Assembly (NCBI RefSeq): GCF_018873765.1
Contig: NC_057921.1
Coordinates: 27,191,784-27,255,783 of the forward strand
From: Telopea speciosissima
Lineage: Eukaryota > Streptophyta > Magnoliopsida > Proteales > Proteaceae
DNA: 64,000 nt
Direction of reading: 5' to 3'
How positions within the stretch are numbered: position 1 is the first letter of the stretch; the number at the start of each line of letters is the position of its first letter. The position numbers were made by a program, and so were the translations under genes. The notes under the pieces were generated by a model, which saw nothing but the letters and a program-made list of their open reading frames with translations, had not been told where the DNA came from and searched no databases. Positions 34,926 through 45,966 of this stretch are shown here, one piece after another.

Positions 34926-35603
34926 AGGGTTATCACTCTTATGGGCATTTTGGTATTTTCAGCAATATAAATGCTTATAACTAATTCAGGGTCGGGTCCA
35001 GGTAGGGCCGGGCTAGGCCCGGGGTCTTATCCCCGACCCAACCCGACCTTGCCAGGGTCAGCCAAAATCTCAACCCTGACCCACCCTTCGGGCTGGTAGA
35101 TTAGGGTCGGGTCCGGGCCGGGCTTAGGGCAGGTTTGGGCGGGTTCGGGCCAGTCGGGCATTATTGACACCCCTAGGTGGAGGTTGAGAATAAATCCGAA
35201 ACCTTTGCATGGACGGCCCGAGGTAACTGAAGAGAATTTACGCTCCGTTGAGGGGAAGTTGTAGGCTATGGAGGCGAAGATGGTCAGTGTGGTGGTTGAC
35301 TCTGGCGCCTGTGTCTTAGAGGAGTTTAGAGCTTTCGAAGCTTTCAAAGAAGAGGTCGCGGAGGCTAGCCTTTCTTTGTACTTTGAGGGTAAAGAAAAAG
35401 TTTGAGAGTTTGTCCTCCGGTTGATTCCTAACTTTAACTTCTCAGAATTTGACGCCCTGGACTCTGAGCTTAACATATCCCCTGATCCTTGGAATGAAGA
35501 TACCCATGAAGAGCTTAACGTGCCTCTAAAGTCTTGAGGTGAAGACGCCAATGTCACTAGAGCCAACGTCGATGGTCCGGACGAGGGCAAGCAAACTTGA
35601 GCC

Positions 35604-37198
35604 TACTATTGTCGTGTTTTGCTCTACTTTTTTTCTTCTCCTTTTTTTGGAGTCTATAATCTTTAATGAAAACTTTGATATTTCTATCTAGCTTATTTTT
35701 AAAATGTTTAGCATTCTTACCAAGCATTCCTTACGCGATTCGACAGCTTGTTGAGGTCGGTTAAGGGTAGTTGTGGTTGGGGTCTCATTAGGTCTTCTCG
35801 GCCAGTGAGCTTGACTCTGGCTAATAAGTATCCAGCCGTTCCTAAAGTGTAATCTGGGGAATTGACATTATAATTAAATGTATTTAATGCAATAGTTGAA
35901 GCGTTTCATTTCAAGTCTTGGACGCGTCCTTTCAAGGTCATGTTCCTAAGAGATGACGTTTGAAATCAGCTTTTGGAGAGGTGCCACATTGCCAAATTCC
36001 TTGGAAATTGGAGGGCTATTTGGTGGAGCGAGGAGTTGCCGGATCCCAACCGTTCACTTGGGCAAATCTGGATGATTAACACTTCTATATAAAGGATGTA
36101 CCACTACCTCCTTCGTCTACTTTTGCTAGCCATTACCTTTTCTTTCTGTTGTGGCTCTGAGCAAAGTTTATGGTTCTCTTATTGAGCAAGGGATCAATTG
36201 GTTTGTGATTTTCTGTTCTTCTCCATACTTCACGTTCTTGGGTACTTCTTTCTTTGGCCTAGTAAGCCGGATCTATCTCTGGGAACTTAGTCTTGATGCG
36301 TCGGTGGATGCCTCACCTTGCATAGCGGTGTTGTGATCAATCTCTGGAATGCTCTTTGGTCAATATGGCGGTCTCTAGAATGCTTTTTGGTCAATACGAT
36401 GTTTTGCCGTTTAAAGGTCGTCTAGAGGCTTCCCCTTTTCTCTAGTGGCGGTTATGTTGCCATAGGTTCCAATGCCCTTTTAATTGCTGACTAGAGTAAT
36501 ATGGGGGATAAGATGGGTGCAAGGACGAGCATGCTGGAGGGTTAAGGATGGTGAGGGAGTTGTAGTGGCACCAATGTTATTACTGACTAGGTTTTACTTT
36601 TGGGAACCTGGACTTGTTGAACCTTGCAGTCTCTCTCTCTTTCGTTTTCTTGGATTCTGGGCTTCTGCAACTTTTGCTCTGCTTCAGGCTAGGATGTCCT
36701 TCCTTATCTTCTTTTGTAATGAGCCACATGTTTCTTGTTTTACCTGCCTGATGCCATTTTTGTACCACCACCCTGTGCTCCTCTGTTGGTCAGGGTGTTG
36801 GTCTTTATCCTCCTTTACAGTGAGTTGGAGGTTTATCTCCCTCTATTGTGAGGAGGTGGATGTACAAAATCCGTTACGATCGGTATGGTGAATGTAATGA
36901 GCCGAAGGTCTTTCTTTCATCTTCTTTTGTAATGAATGTACATAAATGTATATCCTTCTTTTTGTGGAATAAACTCTCATTACATTTTTCTCATAAAGTG
37001 TTTTTTACTTTTCTTGCTTGTGGATGGCCTTGTTGATTTTATTGTGTTCATTGGGAATTTGGCATTTGGCTTTATGATTTGTACAACTATACACAACCGA
37101 GTCGTCGGACTGCCTTGAAGTGGGGGAAGGTCCTCATACGAGCCATCTTAAGGCTCCACTCCTTTGTAGTTGAGGAGGTAAACTTAGGTGTAGACATT
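35604..37198. other. Unassigned, probably retrotransposon-derived
   Basis: No recognised domain is present. A TATA-like TCTATATAAAGG is at 36088-36099. Two copies of ATCTTCTTTTGTAATGA (36707, 36919) and AATAAACTCTCATTACA (36967) look like a 3' end region. The 135-codon frame at 36484-36891 has no recognisable family and weak composition. It may be the remainder of the second Tat element or the 5' end of the SIRE-like Copia. Confidence 0.35.
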
Positions 37199-38619
37199 GA
37201 ATTTTGTCACCCCCCCGGCGATGCTGACAATAGGACATGGGCAGACATCGATATCTCTCTCAAGAATGACTCTTGCTCCTACACCCAAGCCATATCACCT
37301 TCACATTCTTAAAAATGATTTATAAGATCCTTTTACCAAATGCTGAAGGAGGTACTGCTCGCCTTTCTCGATCATGGTGGTCTCGCTAGCCGATTAACGG
37401 GCCATAGGGTTGTAGGGGGACGGCAGCCCCTGCCGGAGGATGTAAGGGGGCGGAGCCCCTTAACAAAAAATTTATGAAGAGTCCAAAGGGAGAAAACCCC
37501 AAAAAACCACTTTTAGAGGGATAATACAACAACGGTGCCGCGCTTTTTTTGAACTTTGATGCACGAAAAACCTCCACGGTGCCGCACATATGTTGAGGAC
37601 CACACACGGTGCAGCGAAAGTGGGGGTCACCCCTATAAATAGGAGTAACCCCCACCCTCTATTTTCACGCTATAAAGCTTTGAGGACGGGTTCCACCCCC
37701 ATTTTGCTCCTTTTGAGCCTCTGTACATCTCTTTTAACCACCTTTTGCTAGCTTTGATCATCCTTCCCATGGGTAGATTCTTTGATTATCCTACCTAAAG
37801 GTTGTTTTGGTTCGAAGTCTTGCTTTTCCTCAATCCTTGACCCATATTTAGCTCATATACAGTCGTTGCTCTGTTCAAGTACAAGTAGCGAAACCCCATA
37901 TACAACCATTATTATGCCTGAAGTCTGAGTAGCGAAACTCCCATTACAGTTTTTACTCTGCTCGAAGTCTGAGTAGCGAAATCCCTTTTACCTAGCCATT
38001 ACTTTGTTCGACAAGAGAGAGGCAAACGATCGTTCGTCTCCACCTAAGCCGTGGGAATACTTTATATTTTGTATCTTTTGTATTTTCTTTACTTTGATTA
38101 ATTTCGTTTGCAGGTATATATCTTTACTTTTCCCTTTATTTTGGTTACAATGTAGACCATTAAAGTAATTTACTTTAGTGTATATAGTAAATGATTTTTT
38201 ATTTCTTATGTGTAATGTATCATAATCTAGCCTTGCATGTTGGTATAAGACGTGTTATAATGGGAGAATCTTCTAAATCTAGCATCTAGTAGAAAGATCG
38301 GTTTAACCGGGCAAGATGAGGTGCTAATACCTTCCTACGCTTGTAATTTGACCACTTACCCAAAATCTCTGACCAGACCATATTAACTCACGTAGCCCTT
38401 TTCGCTCACCCTGGATAGGGTTACACCCATTGAGTCCTAGGTCCGAATCCTAGATGGCGACTCCATTTATTTTAATTTATGAAGCATGATCCCAACCCCT
38501 TATATTGATACATCAAAATGTGATGTCATCCACAACTCTTGTTGCCAAGGGGCTATGGGAACCAACGGATCCCATCCACAAGGCGAAGAAACCCGCATCC
38601 GGAGGCCACAGTACCTACA
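37199..38619 (+). repeat. Solo LTR, family X, plus orientation
   Basis: A 1421-bp LTR from TGTAGACATTGAATTTTG to AGTACCTACA, flanked by a perfect 5-bp TSD TTAGG (37194-37198, 38620-38624). There is no internal region, so it arose by LTR-LTR recombination. Shared landmarks with the copy at 42369-43504 include CCCTATAAATAGGAG (TATA, about 37630), ATGGGTAGATTCTTTGATTA (37769), CTGACCAGACCATAT and GTCCTAGG. Superfamily unknown; the length suggests Gypsy. Confidence 0.9.
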
Positions 38620-38624
38620 TTAGG

Positions 38625-41600
38625 CTTTTGGATGAAAAAGTCTAGCATACCTTCAAGGTAATTACTTTATTGCAATATGCATTGAATGAAAGTGAATTCA
38701 ATAAGATTGTCATGTGTGACACAACTAAGGAAATATGAAACACTCTAGTAGTGACCTATGAAGGGACTTCTCAAGTAAAAGAGTTTGTTTAAGATGCTAG
38801 ATAATAAAACTATTTTTGATATGTTTACTAGCTTTACTAACATCATTAACAAGTTGAAGGGACTAGGCAAAGTCTACACCAAGTCGAAAAACATGAGAAA
38901 AATCCTCAGATCACTTCCACCCAAATAGAGCCCAAAATTAACGGCTATCAAGGAAGCCAAGGACTTGAAAAACGTAAGCATTGACAAACTGATGGGATCA
39001 CTCCTTATACATGTAGTGGAACTAAACGAAGATGACAAATAGCTCTCAAAGTTTCAGATGAAGCTGATGAACAGAGTGATGATAATTCTTTTGATCTTGA
39101 GAAAGAAATGTCACTCATCATGAGGAAGTTCTAAAAATTCCTAAAGAGAAGAAGAGGAAGAAAACCCTACAGAAATCAACAGTCCAAAGAATCCAAAGAT
39201 AAGAATTTTTCAAAAAAAAAAGATTTTTTTTTATCCCCAATCTACACTGAGGTATTAACGATGATTCTCAAATATCGCAAATAAAAATGTGATATTTTTA
39301 CTAATAAAAAAGATATGGTTTGGTATGAATGCAGAAAGTTAGGACACTTTAAGATTGATTGTCCAAAGCTCCAAGAAAAGAAAATGCATGCACAGTTGAA
39401 TCTACCTAGGATTCAAGTGATGATGAAGAGGACAAGGATGACTCCGAAGAAGAAACTACCAACCTAGCTCCGATGACTCATCTCAAGGCAAACGCCAAGG
39501 TAAGCTCTACTTATGATAGTTCTAATTCTAAAACTGATGACTTGGAAGACATAATAAACCTTGTCGATGTTGATTAGGATGATATCGAAAAAGGTTTTGA
39601 GATTTTATATGAAACAAGTTATTATCTAAAGATTACTAAGGTAGCTCTAGAAAGGGAAGTTGTTCTAAATGATTAACTCAAGAACATGACTTCATATGTT
39701 GAAAAGTTAGAAAAAGATAATGGACATCTTACCTCTACCTTACACATCTTCACAAAAGGTCAAAAGACTTTGGATACTTTGTTGGGGACCCCTCACAAGA
39801 ACCCTCCAACAAGGAAGGACTTGACTATAAAGGTAAAACACCATCCCAAGTCAAGGGTGGGGATAAAATTGACTATCCTAAGAGAAGGTTATAATATAGA
39901 GACCATGCTTCAACATCCTACATAAGATGTAGAAATTGTAATAAAATTGGTCATACATTATGCATACCTTTTCCTTATGATAATAGTGTAAAAGGTCATG
40001 TTAGTCAAGGACAAAGTCCTAAAAAGAGGAATATACATCACGTGTATTATTACATCTTTCACAAAAGGCCAAATAAACCTAGGAGAAACTACGTGCCTCA
40101 AAGATTAAGAAGAGAATATTATGCACCAAAGACATATAGACCTTGAAGATTATATGGATCTCAAAGACCATCTAGATCACAAAGGGAAAGATCAGCATTC
40201 GATATCTATGATTCAAGATATCAATGATGGTCTAGACCCCAAATGGAAACAAGAGCACGATCACCATTTGATATTTGTGATCCAAAATATCAAAGGAGAA
40301 ATAAATCTTAAAGACCACACACTCACACACAACAAAATCAAAAATATTTTACAAGATAAGTTTGGATATACAAAGGGGTGTTTGATCCTAATCTTGATGG
40401 ACCTGTTATAAATATAACTACCCAATTAGATTGCGCTACTCAATCAAGGGATCGCAACGCCACAATGAACAAAGATTAATAGATCACTCCCATGACCTAT
40501 TCCAAATATGGAACCTACTAAAAATGGTGCAACACGCCACGTCAGCTTGGATTATTCTTTCCTTGTGCCAACCTACTCCATTAAGGAAACTATTAGAGAA
40601 GCGCCCCACAATCCCTATGAAACATGGATCACACTCCTAAAAGAACTCTACTAGTAACGCTCTTGCCAAAGATGAAGCTTACCATATTGGGACTCTCTCC
40701 TTCACCGCCTCTACCAGCCATAAGCGCTATATATACTCAGGTATAGCCACACACAAACCATCTGAATAATTCTCAATTGTTGCTCAGTGAGATCTGACTT
40801 AAGCATCGGAGAGTCCCCCGTTGGTGCAAACCAGCTCTCTGGTGTCCTACTCTTCTGTGCAGAGTACAACGCAGGAGGACTACTTGTGGTGATTTCTTGA
40901 CGGAACAGGACCCATGAGGTTATGGGGACCAATATATAACTGATTTTATTTTGTAGATATGATTGAAGAGCAAAAATCCAAATGAATGGTACATCGACAA
41001 CAGATGCTCCAAGCATATGACATCAAATCCCAAGAAGTTCTCCAAAATACGAAAAATACAATGGAGAATGTGAAACATTCGGAAACAACAACAAAAGAAA
41101 GATTATAGGAATTGGTAAAATCTTCATCTGAGGTACAACTATCTCAAAAGTCTGCTTAGTTGATAAATTAACTTATAATTTATTGAGTGTAAGTTAACTA
41201 TGCAATTTTGGATTTGAAATAAGTTTTAATGTTTCTCACAGTCTAGTTAAAGAACAAATGATAATGTTATCCTAAAAGGTACTAGGGGAGATTACATTAT
41301 TTAGATTTGCATGTTTGATGATAGTAATAGCAATGCATGCTTGATATCTAATGATGAATCAAATGTGTGGCATAGAAAATTTGGACGTGTAAATGTTAAA
41401 CATATTCCAAATATTGCATCAAAGAACCTAGTTAGAAATCTATCTAAACTAAAGTTTGACAAAATCACTATTGTGAATCTTGTCAAAAGTGAAAACAAAC
41501 CAAAGTTTCTCATAAGCTCAAAAATATAGTGTCCACCACTAGACCACTTGAACTGCTACATATAGACTTAATTACTTGGTCCTATTACAACTGACGTTCT

Positions 41601-44600
41601 AAGAGAAAAATTCTATACCTTTGTTATAGAGGATGACTATTCTCGTTACACTTGGACATTATTTTTAAATCATAAGAATTGTGTTTTTTTTTATTTATGA
41701 ATTTGTGTCTCTTTGCAAGAGAATACAAATTAAAAAGGATATCTTATAACAACCATAAGAAGTGACCATTGAGGTTAAGTTTGGATACTTCTGTAATAAG
41801 CAAGGCATAACACGCAACTTTTCTGCTCCTGGGACACTTCAATCCAATGTGGTCGTTGAAAGGAAGAACAAATCAATTTAAGAAACTGCTAGAACAATGC
41901 TCAATGAATATTCATTACCTAAATACTTTTGGGTTGAAATAATTATGAAGCATGTTATCATGTCCTAAACTGTATCCTAATTAGAAAAATCTTATCTAAG
42001 GCGCTTATGAATTATACTATGAAAAGACACAAAAGGTGGATTACTTCCAAATACTTGGTTGCTATTGCTCAATCCTCAACATCAAAGAGTTCAATGGTAA
42101 GTTTGATGCCAAAACCGATGAAGGTATATTTCTTAGGTACTCTACTAACAGTTGTGCCTATAGAGTATTCAACAAAAGAAACTTAGTGGTAGAAAAATCA
42201 ATGAACTTCAAGTTCGATGTCTCACCATCCAAAGATCAGTATAAATCCTTAGTTGATGACGACGAAGAAGTCGTCAGTGAAATAAAGAGAAGAGTTGAGG
42301 ATATAACCTTAGAAGAACTCATTGAACAAGCAAGTGAGTTTCTTAAGGAAATAAAAACTGAAAAGGATTGTAAGTACCGCGGTCCTCGGAGAGGTTTCCT
42401 TTGCCTTTGGCGAGAAAAATTGATTTTTGATGAATAATGGCATATCATTTTAATAAATCTTTATTGGGGATGGGGGTCATGCTTTATATCAAAAGAAATG
42501 GAGTTGCCTCCTAGGATTAGGGCCTAGGACCTAATAGATGTAGCCCTGTCCAAGATGAGTGGAAACGGGCTACATGATTCCATATGGTCTGGTCAGAGTA
42601 TGGGTAAAGCATCAGGTTACAAGCATGAGAAGGTATTAGCACCCCATCTTGCCTAGTTAAACCGATCTTTCTATTATAGATGCTAGATGTTGAATATTCT
42701 CTTTTTATGATGTATTGACATGATAACTACATCGTATACATCCTATCAATATATACACTATTTATATTAATACAAAAAACACAAAAGACTACATTGTGCC
42801 AAAAGAAAATGTAATGATTATACCCTTATGTGCTGATTTCCCATTAGTCAATGATCTCTTGGTTCAGGTAGAGACGGATGGTTGAATCGTCATTTTTTCC
42901 TTGGACAGAATGATGGCTTATAAAAAAGGTTTCCGTTATTTGTACATGAACAGAATAACGGCTATAAAAATAAGATTTTTGTTACCCGTATGTAGAAAAA
43001 GTAACAGCTCACATTGAAACATAAACACTCATTCCTCAAGCGGGGTAATCGAAGGATCTACCCATAGCTTAGAAGAAACTTCTTCAAATCTCTCAAAATG
43101 GACTAGAAAGGATCAAGGGAATTGAGAAAACAAGGTGGGACATCCTCCCTTACAACTTTTTTTCTTTTAAATGAGGGAGGGGGACCCTCCTATTTATAGG
43201 GGGTACCCCACCAAACACAGCGCCGTGGATGATGTCACAAAGGTGATGTTTATCCTTTTGAGTGGCGCTATGTGGATCTTCTATGGTGTCGTGGAAGGCT
43301 TTCCAGGGCGCTATGGTAATCCTACACGGTGCCACGCTTTGGATGTGGCATCACCAACGCATTTTGGGGGTCCAAGTGGGCTTTTGGGTCTTTTTAGGCC
43401 TGTTTGGTCTTTTCTGGGCTTTTCTAAGGGCTATGGTTGCGATGTCTTCCATCCGTGTCCCGTTGTCATCATTGCTAGCGGTGATAACAATTTCAGTGTC
43501 TACAAGGATCACCCTTTAGAACAAGTAATTGAAGACCTTGATAAAGGAGTACAAACTAGATTCAAATTTCAAAATGTGTGGAACTATGTTGCATTTTTAT
43601 CCTCAATAAAACCCAAGAATGTCAAAGAAGAATTAACTGATAGTCATTGGATCATAGCTATGCAGGATGAATTAAACCAATTTGAAAGAAATGATGTATG
43701 AGAACTAGTTCCTAAATCTCAGAACCATTCAATAATTGGTACAAAACTTAGTAAGAACAGGATGTTAGGACTTTTACAAACCAACTATATTGAGAAAGTT
43801 TTAGTTAAGTTCACTTTGTAAAACTCTAAGAGAGAAAATGTTCATTTTGGACACGGTGTAAGTCTCTCCAAAACTTAGTTACCTAAGACTCTTAAGGACA
43901 TTGAGGAAATGATGAGAATTTCCTATGTATCTGTTGTGAGAAGTTTTATGCATGTCAGGTATGGCACTAGACCAAATATCTGTTATATAGTTAAAACAGT
44001 GAGTAGCTTCCAATCTAATCCATGAAAAAAGCATCGGTCTGCAGTGAAGTGTATCTTCAAGTATTTAAGAAGGATCAATGATTATTTCTTTGTATCTAGT
44101 ATAGACAATTTTTCAGACACATATTATACAGACCCGGAATTTCAAACCAACAAAGATTATAGTAAGCCAATTTCAATAATAATATTTACATTAGTAGGAA
44201 AAGCTATCATTTAGAGAAGTGCTAAGTAGAAGTTGACTGCTAATTCCACTACTGAAGTAGAATATTTGGCAAATGATGAAACAATCAAAGAAGGTGTGTG
44301 TGGTTAAAGAAGTTCTTGACTGAGTTTCAAGTGGGATCTTCTGAAGACTCCTATTTTTTTATTGTGATAACAGAGGATCTATTGAGCAACCTTAAGAACC
44401 AAAAGCACACCTGAAGAACAAGTATATGGAGCAAAAATATCTTCTTATTAGAGAGATCTTTTAGCGTGGTGATGTGTTAATTGCCAAAATTGACAATGCT
44501 GAAAAACTTTTCAGATTCCTTCACCAAGGGACTGGAATAATATTATTTGATAGACATGAATATGGGTTTAAAACATGTAAGACAATGGCTTTAATGTACA

Positions 44601-44605
44601 AGTGA
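38625..44605 (+). pseudogene. SIRE-like Copia gag-pol, heavily decayed
   Basis: A plus-strand Copia polyprotein in order: UBN2 gag (about 38660-39050; LLQYALNESEFNKIV, VTYEGTSQVKE), CCHC knuckle CRKLGHFKIDC (about 39328-39362), long Lys-rich spacer, protease remnant (WYIDNRCSKHMTS, about 40977), GAG-pre-integrase (WHRKFGRVNVKHI, about 41370), integrase traces (41540-42000), the domain FDAKTDEGIFLRYS (42100-42140), then the solo LTR at 42369-43504, RT start (HPLEQVIEDLDKGV, 43511), and RNase H (STTEVEYLAND, 44247). Many stops and shifts occur and most of RT is missing. The family resembles the SIRE/Maximus branch. It is clearly dead and older than both solo-LTR insertions. Confidence 0.88.
42369..43504 (-). 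repeat. Solo LTR, family X, minus orientation
   Basis: An 1136-bp LTR from TGTAAGTACC to GTGTCTACA, with a perfect 5-bp TSD AGGAT (42364-42368, 43505-43509), splitting the SIRE-like Copia frame before RT. It is the reverse-complement relative of 37199-38619, with the TATA-like CCTATAAATAGG at about 43189. Many substitutions and indels separate the two copies. Confidence 0.92.
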
Positions 44606-45150
44606 GAGATTATTAGATATTGAGTCAATTAAATAAAAAAAATTGTTTATTTGAATTAATTCATATTTATGAGCAATAGTGTGTCCAGAGGTATGACCTC
44701 AAAGTGTTCGCAACTAGGGACGGATTTAGGCTCTATTCACATGGTTACCACATTGTGTTTTATTGGGAATGGAGATTCCAAATACAAATATTGAGACACG
44801 TGTGTGTATCAGACTCAAGAGGGAGTCTTGAATTTGATTGGATGAAATTCCTTAATTGTAAAGTGTTTACAAAGGATTTATAAAATTATTATATGTAACA
44901 AAAATATTTTATAATGTTTAATCACATTGTTTTGTTGTTCAATCAGTGATCATGATACTCTATACTAGTTGTTTAATGGACTAGGATGGTGACAGTAATT
45001 TAATCTCATGTCTTAAGGTCCATTATGAGATTTTGTAAAGTGCAGGGACCTACTCACAACATTTTCTTCTCCATTAAAGGCTGAGTAGAGATTGATTCCT
45101 ACTTCTACAAATTCAATGTTCAAGTCTTATGAATCGTTGAATGTGCTCTG
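44606..45150 (+). repeat. Probable 3' LTR of the SIRE-like Copia
   Basis: AAGTGAGAGATTATTAGATATTG follows the RNase H region exactly where SIRE-type elements have a polypurine tract and LTR start (usually GGGAGA then TGTTAGA). No partner LTR is seen. The segment is cut on the right by the third Tat element, and its remainder may lie past 55416. Confidence 0.5.
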
Positions 45151-45698
45151 TGTTGTGATGAGATCTGGACGTGCCGGCTTGAAGTTGAACCATCCTGCAA
45201 GAATTGTTAACTTAGGCAGAGGAGTGCCGGTCCGAGCTGGCGGGTTAGCTCTGATGCTTAAATTAGATCGTGCACCACAGATAATCTCAAGACCGATAAT
45301 TTAAGAAGTGAATGTCCCTTTACCTAAGTGACGCCTGGCTATTTATAGGTTTTAGATCATGGATCATCAAAGGACTTTCTGTGGTACTAGATCGTTGTTC
45401 TGGTCTCCAAGACACATAGGTGTAGTTCCTCTGAAGAGGTCACTTGTCCTACAGGGTCATGTGGAATGCGTGACCCTAGCTCATGCAAAGTGCGTGAAGT
45501 GGGTGAAGTGATTCTGTTCTTAACTAATCTGTTGATTAAAGGAACAAAATAGGTCGAGTTGGTTAAGTTCCTCCGACCCGTTCCAAAGGTTTAGCTTGAA
45601 TTGTAGGATTCTTCGGGCCGAGTTATTCTGGCCTATTCTTATGACTTAAAGATCGGTTTGGTATGTGCCGATCTTTCTTGAGGACACATGGCTGAATG
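45151..45698 (-). repeat. 3' LTR of the third Tat element
   Basis: A 548-bp repeat starting TGTTGTGATGAGATCTGG, matching 54909-55416 with scattered substitutions and two indels of about 20-25 bp. It contains the TATA-like GGCTATTTATAGG (45339-45351) on the shared U3. Confidence 0.93.
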
Positions 45699-45966
45699 TC
45701 CTTAGATCGGATTGGCAAAAGTAAGTCTTTTAACCATGGTTTATAGTGGTAGGGAATATAAGTTATCTGAGGTGAAGGGTTCTATAGAGGGGTTCAGCCA
45801 AGGCTCTGACCCTGCTACGTTAGAGAGACTCAACACCGAAGAACTTCTTAGTTCGGCCTTAGAAGGGGTTTGACCAAAAAATCAAATAGCTGGAGGTGAC
45901 CTAGAGAATGTCCGTCCTAATCAGGATGAGGTAGTAGGACCTGATTGAGAGATCCAAAACCCTTTA

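Larger units (their letters stand above)
33608..35174. mobile_element. hAT-like element with captured gene pieces
   Basis: A 1.57-kb insertion into the antisense ORF, flanked by the 12-bp direct repeat AGGTGGAGGTTG (33600-33611, 35175-35186), of which 8 or more bases would be the TSD. The right end, read inward on the minus strand, begins AGGGGTGTCAATAATGCCCG, a common terminus of plant hAT-like elements. The left end is poorer. Both subterminal regions are made of GGGTCGGG / CCCTGACC motifs in inverted orientation (33640-33850, 34985-35160). Between them lie a MYB promoter plus first exon and a second leader-like exon on the other strand. No transposase is present. Confidence 0.75.
32218..35603 (+). 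pseudogene. Tat antisense ORF (PF04195-type), interrupted
   Basis: Tat Gypsy elements often carry an extra ORF antisense to gag-pol, between integrase and the 3' LTR. This plus-strand remnant starts with HPFVAEVLGWYG and APAQLVPNSWRIIVG (32225-32320), matching the third Tat element's QLVLNSWRIILG and the Pfam 'putative gypsy type transposon' family (PF04195). The middle (32756-33590) keeps open stretches with intron-like gaps. The frame resumes at 35187 after a 1.57-kb insertion and ends with an acidic tail (FNFSEFDALDSELN, near 35440) and a stop at 35598-35600. Several stops are present. Its function in any element is unknown. Confidence 0.8.

Noticed and set aside
36484..36891. 135-codon plus-strand frame
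   Set aside because: No conserved motif, Cys/Leu/Phe-rich composition typical of chance frames in T-rich DNA.
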